Part shown: positions 1 through 4,015 of the stretch, piece by piece | How the letters are laid out: every line of letters starts with the position of its first letter | How positions within the stretch are numbered: position 1 is the stretch's first letter | From: an uncultured Mollicutes bacterium | GTDB taxonomy: Bacteria > Bacillota_I > Bacilli_A > UBA3375 | Direction of reading: 5' to 3' | DNA length: 6,675 nucleotides | Assembly (NCBI GenBank): GCA_947313935.1 | Contig: CAMZNW010000020.1 | Location: forward strand, 1 to 6,675 | Position numbers and translations under genes: made by a program | Notes under the pieces: generated by a model | Databases searched by the model: none | What the model saw: only the letters and a program-made list of their open reading frames with translations | What the model was told of the DNA's origin: nothing

Positions 1-867
1 AACAACACGTCCATTCATCGTCATTGCTGTACCATGTCGCGCAATTCTTGTTGGTAAAACACAATCAAACATATCCACACCACGTTCAATTGCTTCTAAA
101 ATTGATACTGGTGAACCTACTCCCATTAAATAAATTGGTTTGTCTTGTGGTAAATGTTTAATTGACATATCAATCATTTCACGATAAACATCTTTTGGTT
201 CTCCTACACTAGTACCACCAATTGCATAACCATCAAATGGCATCTTACCAAGTTCTTTTGCACAATATTCTCTTAATTTAGGATACTCTCCACCTTGAAT
301 TATCCCGAATAATGATTGATCTTCTCGTGTATGAACATCTAAACCTCTTTTTGCCCAACGAATAGTTCGTAACATCGAATCTTTAGCATAATTGTAATCT
401 GCTGGATATGGAATACATTCATCAAAACTCATCGCAATATCAGCACCTAATTTTTGTTGTATTTCAATTGATTTTTCTGGAGTTAAATATAATTTTGAAC
501 CATCTAAATGTGAATTAAATGTTACCCCATCTTCGCTTATTTTACGCATATGTTGTAAACTAAAAACTTGAAATCCTCCACTATCTGTTAACATCGGACC
601 ATTATAATTCATAAATTTATGTAATCCACCAGCTCGTTCAATTAATTTTTCCCCAGGACGTAACCATAAATGATATGTATTTGCTAAAATAACACCACTT
701 CCAACTGCTGAAACTTCTTCAGGGGAAAGTGTTTTTACTGTTGCTTGAGTACCTACTGGCATAAACATCGGAGTTTTTACACTGCCATGAGGCGTATGTA
801 AAATTCCCAAACGAGCATTACAATCTGTTGCACGTTTTAATTGTTCATATTTAACTTTTTTTACCAT
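1..867 (-). CDS. tgt: Queuine/preQ1 tRNA-guanine transglycosylase Tgt (3' end beyond window)
   Basis: Exchanges guanine-34 for preQ1 in tRNAs with GUN anticodons, the committed step of queuosine modification, in the cytoplasm. My translation gives 289 residues of a family usually about 370-380 long. Visible family motifs are THPHGS-type N terminus (HTPHGS 24-29), FMPVGTQATVKTLSPEE, NTYHLWLRPG (about 63-72), DSGGFQ with the acid/base Asp95, SFDECIPYP with Asp149, IQGGEY with Gln191, and DMFDCVLPTR with the expected nucleophile Asp268. The C-terminal CxCxxC...H zinc site lies past the window edge, so the gene is cut by the window rather than visibly broken. The ATG at 867 has AAGGAG seven bases upstream and overlaps the queA 3' end by 17 bases, implying translational coupling. 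Minor oddities: GGTSVGE (217-223) where GGLSVGE or GGLAVGE is usual, and ARHG where ARNG is usual. Identification is secure. Confidence 0.97.
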   Translation of the reverse strand, partial: MVKKVKYEQLKRATDCNARLGILHTPHGSVKTPMFMPVGTQATVKTLSPEEVSAVGSGVILANTYHLWLRPGEKLIERAGGLHKFMNYNGPMLTDSGGFQVFSLQHMRKISEDGVTFNSHLDGSKLYLTPEKSIEIQQKLGADIAMSFDECIPYPADYNYAKDSMLRTIRWAKRGLDVHTREDQSLFGIIQGGEYPKLREYCAKELGKMPFDGYAIGGTSVGEPKDVYREMIDMSIKHLPQDKPIYLMGVGSPVSILEAIERGVDMFDCVLPTRIARHGTAMTMNGRVV

Positions 868-1909
868 TATTTTTCTCCTTATTTATAAACATTGAATCAC
901 CAAAACTAAAAAAACGATATTGCTTACTCACTGCATATTCATAAGTTTTTAAAATAGTTTCTCGATCAACTAAAGCTGAAATTAACATCAATAAAGTTGA
1001 TTTAGGTAAATGGAAATTAGTTATTAAGGCATCTACTGCCATAAACTCATATCCTGGATAAATAAATATTTCCGTACTATCTCGCTCTCCTCTAAACTCA
1101 TTAAATTTTTTAAAATTTGCTTCTAATACTCGCGTTGAAGTAGTTCCTACTGCTACAATTCGTTTATTATTTTTTTTAGCCTCATTTAATTTATCTGCTA
1201 CTTCTTGAGACATTATATACTTTTCACTATGCATTTTATATTCTAAAATATTGTCAATATTAACTGGACGAAATGTCCCTAATCCAACATGTAGAGTAAC
1301 TTCAAGTATTTCTATATTTTTATCTTTAATTTGTTGTAATATCTCTTTTGTAAAATGTAGACCCGCTGTTGGTGCAGCTGCACTACCATTTACTTTAGAA
1401 TAAACAGTTTGATAACGCTCTTGATCATCTAATTTTTCTTTAATATATGGTGGTAATGGCATTGTACCAAGACGTTGTAATATTTCTAAATAAATCCCTT
1501 TATATATCATCTTAAAATTTCTAATTCCATCATCTTTAACTTCAACACATTCTGCTATTAAATCATTATTTCCAAATATTATCTTATCTCCTACTTTAAT
1601 TCTTTTTGCAGGCTTTACTAAAGCTTCCCAAATATCAGTTTTTATTTCTTCTAATAATAATACTTCAATACTTGCATTTGTAATTTCTTTTACCCCAAAT
1701 AAACGTGCTGGTATTACTCGTGTATTATTCATTACTAAAACATCATCTTCATTTAAAAAATTTATTATATCACAAAATTTTTTATCTTCTATTTCACCAG
1801 TAATTGGATTTAATACTAATAATTTAGAATCAGAACGTTCCTTTAAAGGACTTTGTGCAATTAAATTATCTGGTAATTCAAAATCATAATCTTCTAGATT
1901 TGTTGACAT
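851..1909 (-). CDS. queA: S-adenosylmethionine:tRNA ribosyltransferase-isomerase QueA
   Basis: Transfers and isomerises the ribosyl group of S-adenosylmethionine onto preQ1-modified tRNA, giving epoxyqueuosine; it acts after Tgt. At 352 residues it has the normal length for the family. Diagnostic motifs run through the whole protein: YDFELPDNLIAQ (8-19), NNTRVIPARL (61-70), PLPPYIK (151-157), DDQERYQTVY (161-170), GSAAAPTAGLHF (175-186), TLHVGLGTFRPV (205-216), TTSTRVLE (256-263), NFHLPKSTLLM (298-308) and YRFFSFGDSMFI (331-342). No signal peptide or membrane segment is seen. The ATG at 1909 follows AAAGGAG with an 8-base spacer. It starts 36 bases after the M23 peptidase stop with no hairpin between them, and overlaps tgt at its 3' end, so transcription from the peptidase promoter is the simplest reading. 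The queA-tgt order is common in bacteria. The enzyme that reduces epoxyqueuosine (QueG or QueH) is not in the window. Confidence 0.98.
   Translation of the reverse strand: MSTNLEDYDFELPDNLIAQSPLKERSDSKLLVLNPITGEIEDKKFCDIINFLNEDDVLVMNNTRVIPARLFGVKEITNASIEVLLLEEIKTDIWEALVKPAKRIKVGDKIIFGNNDLIAECVEVKDDGIRNFKMIYKGIYLEILQRLGTMPLPPYIKEKLDDQERYQTVYSKVNGSAAAPTAGLHFTKEILQQIKDKNIEILEVTLHVGLGTFRPVNIDNILEYKMHSEKYIMSQEVADKLNEAKKNNKRIVAVGTTSTRVLEANFKKFNEFRGERDSTEIFIYPGYEFMAVDALITNFHLPKSTLLMLISALVDRETILKTYEYAVSKQYRFFSFGDSMFINKEKNNGKKS
875..880 (-). promoter_or_regulatory. Shine-Dalgarno site of tgt, inside the queA coding sequence
   Basis: AAGGAG on the minus strand, seven bases before the tgt ATG. It fixes the start at 867 and lies within the last codons of queA, so tgt does not need its own promoter here. 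Confidence 0.85.
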
Positions 1910-1917
1910 AAATCCAA

Positions 1918-1924
1918 CTCCTTT
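1918..1924 (-). promoter_or_regulatory. Shine-Dalgarno site of queA
   Basis: AAAGGAG on the minus strand, eight bases before the queA ATG. It sits in the 36-base AT-rich gap after the peptidase gene. I see no terminator hairpin in that gap. Confidence 0.85.
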
Positions 1925-1945
1925 AATATATATATTTATATCTAA

Positions 1946-3385
1946 TTATTCAAATACTAATGTCATTGGATTAAAATATTGTCCATTATATTTAATTGAA
2001 AAATGAAGATGTTCTCCCGTTGTAGCACCTGTTGAGCCTTCATATCCAATTATTTGTCCTTTTTCCACCGTATCACCTACATTTACAACAGTTCTTGATA
2101 AATGACAATACCTAGTAGTATAACCATTATTATGATTTAATCCAACACTTAAACCTGCAAATACATAAGGATCATAACCAGACTCAGTAACTACACCATT
2201 ATCTGCTGCATAAACAGGAGCACCATACCAAGATTGAATATCTGTTCCTGTATGAAAAGATGTCCCAGCAATTGCCCATCCACCAAATGGATTTGTTATA
2301 CCTGCTTTTGTCCCTGATGAAGGCCAACCCCAATGTCCTGTTCCTACACCTGGTACATAATGAGTACCTACATTACGCTTTTCATTTTTAGGACGAATTA
2401 AAATATGATTTTTTATTTTAAATTGATTTTGAACTTTCCCTTGAACAATAACATTTCTATAAGTAACATAAGATTTTCCATCTTCTCCATTTTCTATGAT
2501 TTTATATTCTCCTTTAGCCATTGATTTCACATATTTTTTCTCTACTTTAAATGGAATCACTTCTTCTTTCGTTTCTTCCATCAAATAAGTATATTTTATT
2601 AATGGCGTTAACTTATTTACTATTATTTCATGTCCATCATATTCTAATTGGTTTTGTTTTATTCCTGGATTGTTTAAAGATAATTCTTCATCTGTTAATT
2701 TATACTTTTTTTGAATTTTTTTTATACTATTTTTATCCGTCAATTTATCTTTCTTTTTTTTTTCATCACCATGTAATATATAATACAAAAAATCTTCTTT
2801 TGATTTTATAACTTTTGTATTTGGTACAAATCTTTTTTCAATATGAACCTTATTATAAATTGACACATTTGAATATATTTTATCTTTATAAGTAAAAGTT
2901 GGTACAGTACCAGAAGATTTATAAATACTATATAAACTGTCTGTTGGTAATAATACTCTAACAATAACATCTTCAGCCCAATTTACATAATCTAAATTAT
3001 CAATATATATTGGATCAATATCATCAATTGTAATTTCATAACCTTTTTCTAATTCTTCAGTTTTTTTATTTAATACTTGTTCTTGTTGGATATTATCTTG
3101 TTGAATATTTAATAAAGTTTTTGATGTAACATAATTTGTATTTATTTTTCGATTCTCTTTAGTAAATTTTTCATATTCATTATTTGCATTATTTATTTCG
3201 TTTGAATCAGTAGAAATATTTAATAAATCACCATTTTCATATGTGATTCCTACATTATTTAAATTAATATTATTTGTTACTTTTGCAGATACTATACTTA
3301 AATTTAAAATCACTAAAAAAATTACGATTGAAATAACAATCCCTTTTAAATTTTTAATTTTAAATAATTCTTTATATTTAAACAT
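1946..3385 (-). CDS. Secreted or membrane-anchored M23 (LytM-type) peptidoglycan endopeptidase with LysM-like and G5-like domains
   Basis: Probable zinc metallopeptidase that cuts peptide cross-links in cell-wall peptidoglycan, acting outside the membrane. The 479-residue protein has a basic start and one hydrophobic segment (about 15-33) followed by VSA at 32-34, a possible signal-peptidase site; an uncleaved anchor is equally possible. Residues 35-115 are rich in Asn, Glu, Gln and Lys and I recognise no domain there. Residues about 205-257 resemble a degenerate LysM repeat (LTDEELSLNNPGI, then GHEIIVN). Residues about 258-337 resemble a G5 domain (VIPFKVEKKY, KGEYKIIENGEDGK). The catalytic domain covers about 350-479 with a full set of M23 residues: HxxxD at His378/Asp382, YCHLS with His428, and HLH at 459-461. 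Cys427 beside His428 is the only cysteine; Ala or Gly is more usual there. No Shine-Dalgarno precedes the ATG; see the promoter entry. It leads the queA-tgt unit. The M23 call is firm; the substrate bond and the LysM call are inference. Confidence 0.93.
   Translation of the reverse strand: MFKYKELFKIKNLKGIVISIVIFLVILNLSIVSAKVTNNINLNNVGITYENGDLLNISTDSNEINNANNEYEKFTKENRKINTNYVTSKTLLNIQQDNIQQEQVLNKKTEELEKGYEITIDDIDPIYIDNLDYVNWAEDVIVRVLLPTDSLYSIYKSSGTVPTFTYKDKIYSNVSIYNKVHIEKRFVPNTKVIKSKEDFLYYILHGDEKKKKDKLTDKNSIKKIQKKYKLTDEELSLNNPGIKQNQLEYDGHEIIVNKLTPLIKYTYLMEETKEEVIPFKVEKKYVKSMAKGEYKIIENGEDGKSYVTYRNVIVQGKVQNQFKIKNHILIRPKNEKRNVGTHYVPGVGTGHWGWPSSGTKAGITNPFGGWAIAGTSFHTGTDIQSWYGAPVYAADNGVVTESGYDPYVFAGLSVGLNHNNGYTTRYCHLSRTVVNVGDTVEKGQIIGYEGSTGATTGEHLHFSIKYNGQYFNPMTLVFE
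2754..2763 (-). repeat. A10 homopolymer inside the M23 peptidase gene
   Basis: Ten consecutive T on the plus strand, read as ten A in the coding strand, encode Glu208 to the first part of Lys212 in an EKKKK stretch just before the LysM-like segment. A one-base slip would put everything downstream, including the catalytic domain, out of frame. Confidence 0.9.
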
Positions 3386-3389
3386 AATT

Positions 3390-3401
3390 ATATAATATCA
3401 T
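3390..3401 (-). repeat. ATGATATTATAT, minus-strand copy of a shared promoter core
   Basis: This 12-mer spans the extended -10 of the peptidase promoter. An identical 12-mer occurs in the opposite orientation at 3478-3489, over the -10 of the recU promoter, making a perfect 12-bp inverted pair with 76 bases between. Confidence 0.8.
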
Positions 3402-3420
3402 TTTTCTCTTAAATTGTCAA
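3392..3420 (-). promoter_or_regulatory. Near-consensus sigma-A promoter for the M23-queA-tgt unit
   Basis: On the minus strand TTGACA (3420-3415) is followed by a 17-base spacer and TATTAT (3397-3392), with an extended -10 TGA directly before it (3400-3398). Only six bases separate the -10 from the peptidase ATG, so the expected first transcribed base is the A of the ATG at 3385, or a purine up to four bases earlier. This predicts a leaderless mRNA and agrees with the missing Shine-Dalgarno site. Confidence 0.8.
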
Positions 3421-3422
3421 TT
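3412..3422. promoter_or_regulatory. Small palindrome over the -35 of the peptidase promoter (possible operator)
   Basis: AATTGTCAATT is a 5+1+5 palindrome that covers the TTGACA hexamer. It could be an operator, but the sequence is AT-rich and the arms are short, so chance is a real alternative. Confidence 0.25.
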
Positions 3423-3444
3423 GGCTATTTTTCTTAAGATTTCT

Positions 3445-3458
3445 ATTTTTATAAAAAT
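3445..3458. promoter_or_regulatory. 14-bp perfect palindrome between the divergent promoters
   Basis: ATTTTTATAAAAAT is perfectly self-complementary and lies between the two promoters, ending at the edge of the weak recU -35. It might be a regulator site or a bent AT tract. No known binding motif is recognised, and its composition makes chance occurrence plausible. Confidence 0.25.
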
Positions 3459-3487
3459 TACATTTTTTAACCCATTTATGATATTAT
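3458..3487 (+). promoter_or_regulatory. Extended -10 promoter for recU-PBP
   Basis: TGA followed by TATTAT (3479-3487) forms an extended -10. The best-placed -35 is weak: TTACAT at 3458-3463 with an 18-base spacer, or ATTACA with 19. Transcription would start near 3491-3494, giving a leader of roughly 10-13 bases whose 5' end practically is the Shine-Dalgarno site. Confidence 0.6.
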
Positions 3488-3489
3488 AT
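3478..3489 (+). repeat. ATGATATTATAT, plus-strand copy of a shared promoter core
   Basis: Plus-strand partner of the inverted 12-mer at 3390-3401; it contains the extended -10 of the recU promoter. The pair makes the two -10 regions of the divergent unit identical over these 12 bases. Confidence 0.8.
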
Positions 3490-3493
3490 TAAC

Positions 3494-3499
3494 GAGGTG
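3494..3499 (+). promoter_or_regulatory. Shine-Dalgarno site of recU
   Basis: GAGGTG ends four bases before the ATG (the GAGG core is six bases away). It supports the start at 3504 and sits at the predicted 5' end of the transcript. Confidence 0.75.
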
Positions 3500-3503
3500 T
3501 TTT

Positions 3504-4013
3504 ATGATTTTTAATAATAAAATTAATCAGCATTATTCTTATAAAAATCGTGGAATGTTTTTAGAAGAATTAATTAATAAAACTAATATTTATTATGCTG
3601 AGACCGATGTTGCTTTAATTAATAAAAAAGCTACACCAATTAAAATTATTTCTACAAATCAAAATTATGTAACTGGTGTTTTTAATAAAAAATCTACAAC
3701 TGATTATGCTGGTGTATATTGTGGACATTATATTGACTTTGATGTTAAACAAACAAAAGAACTAAAATATAATTTTAATATTATTCCAATTCATCAAATA
3801 AAACATTTAAAAAAAGTTTTTAAGTGTGGTGGTATCGCCTTTTTTCTTTTGTATTTTGAACAATATCATGAAACATACTTTATTCCAATTGAACAATTTC
3901 CTTATAATAAAATTTTAACTTATAAGGAAATTAATAATTTGTATTTACAAGTAGAAACAAATATATATATTAAATATATATCTACAATTAAAATTTATTT
4001 AAAGGAGTATTAA
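3504..4013 (+). CDS. recU: Holliday junction resolvase RecU
   Basis: Structure-specific endonuclease that resolves four-way DNA junctions during recombination and chromosome segregation in Firmicutes, working with RuvAB in the cytoplasm. Family signatures are NRGMFLEELINKTN (15-28; Arg16 matches B. subtilis Arg31), ATPIKII (43-49), STTDYAGVYCGHYIDFDVKQTK (64-85, two motifs run together), HQIKHLKKV (97-105) and GGIAFFLLYFE (109-119). From memory of the B. subtilis protein (Asp88, Glu101, Lys103), the active-site residues here are Asp67, Asp80 and Lys82, so one metal-binding Glu is Asp. The protein has 169 residues against about 200: the N terminus before NRGM is about 15 shorter and the stalk between about 50 and 65 about six shorter. 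The start is set by GAGGTG and the promoter just upstream. The PBP gene follows after two bases, the usual recU (prfA)-ponA pairing. Identification is firm; activity with the Asp substitution is inferred. Confidence 0.95.
   Translation: MIFNNKINQHYSYKNRGMFLEELINKTNIYYAETDVALINKKATPIKIISTNQNYVTGVFNKKSTTDYAGVYCGHYIDFDVKQTKELKYNFNIIPIHQIKHLKKVFKCGGIAFFLLYFEQYHETYFIPIEQFPYNKILTYKEINNLYLQVETNIYIKYISTIKIYLKEY
4001..4007 (+). promoter_or_regulatory. Shine-Dalgarno site of the PBP gene, inside the recU 3' end
   Basis: AAAGGAG lies in the last codons of recU, eight bases before the PBP ATG at 4016. The two genes are separated by two bases, so translation is probably coupled. Confidence 0.9.
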
Positions 4014-4015
4014 AT

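Noticed and set aside
1925..1957. Possible own promoter for queA (TTGAAT, 17 bases, TATATT on the minus strand)
   Set aside because: The match is moderate, lies in very AT-rich sequence where such matches are common, and would start transcription within the Shine-Dalgarno site. Read-through from the peptidase promoter explains queA without it.
2551..2811. Plus-strand open frame of 86 codons
   Set aside because: It lies wholly opposite the M23 peptidase gene, has no Shine-Dalgarno, and its Leu/Phe/His-rich product is what AT-rich antisense frames give. A shadow, not a gene.
3386..3503. Riboswitch (such as preQ1 type) upstream of the queuosine operon
   Set aside because: The predicted peptidase transcript has essentially no leader, and the gap before queA is only 36 bases without a stem or preQ1 aptamer-like pattern.
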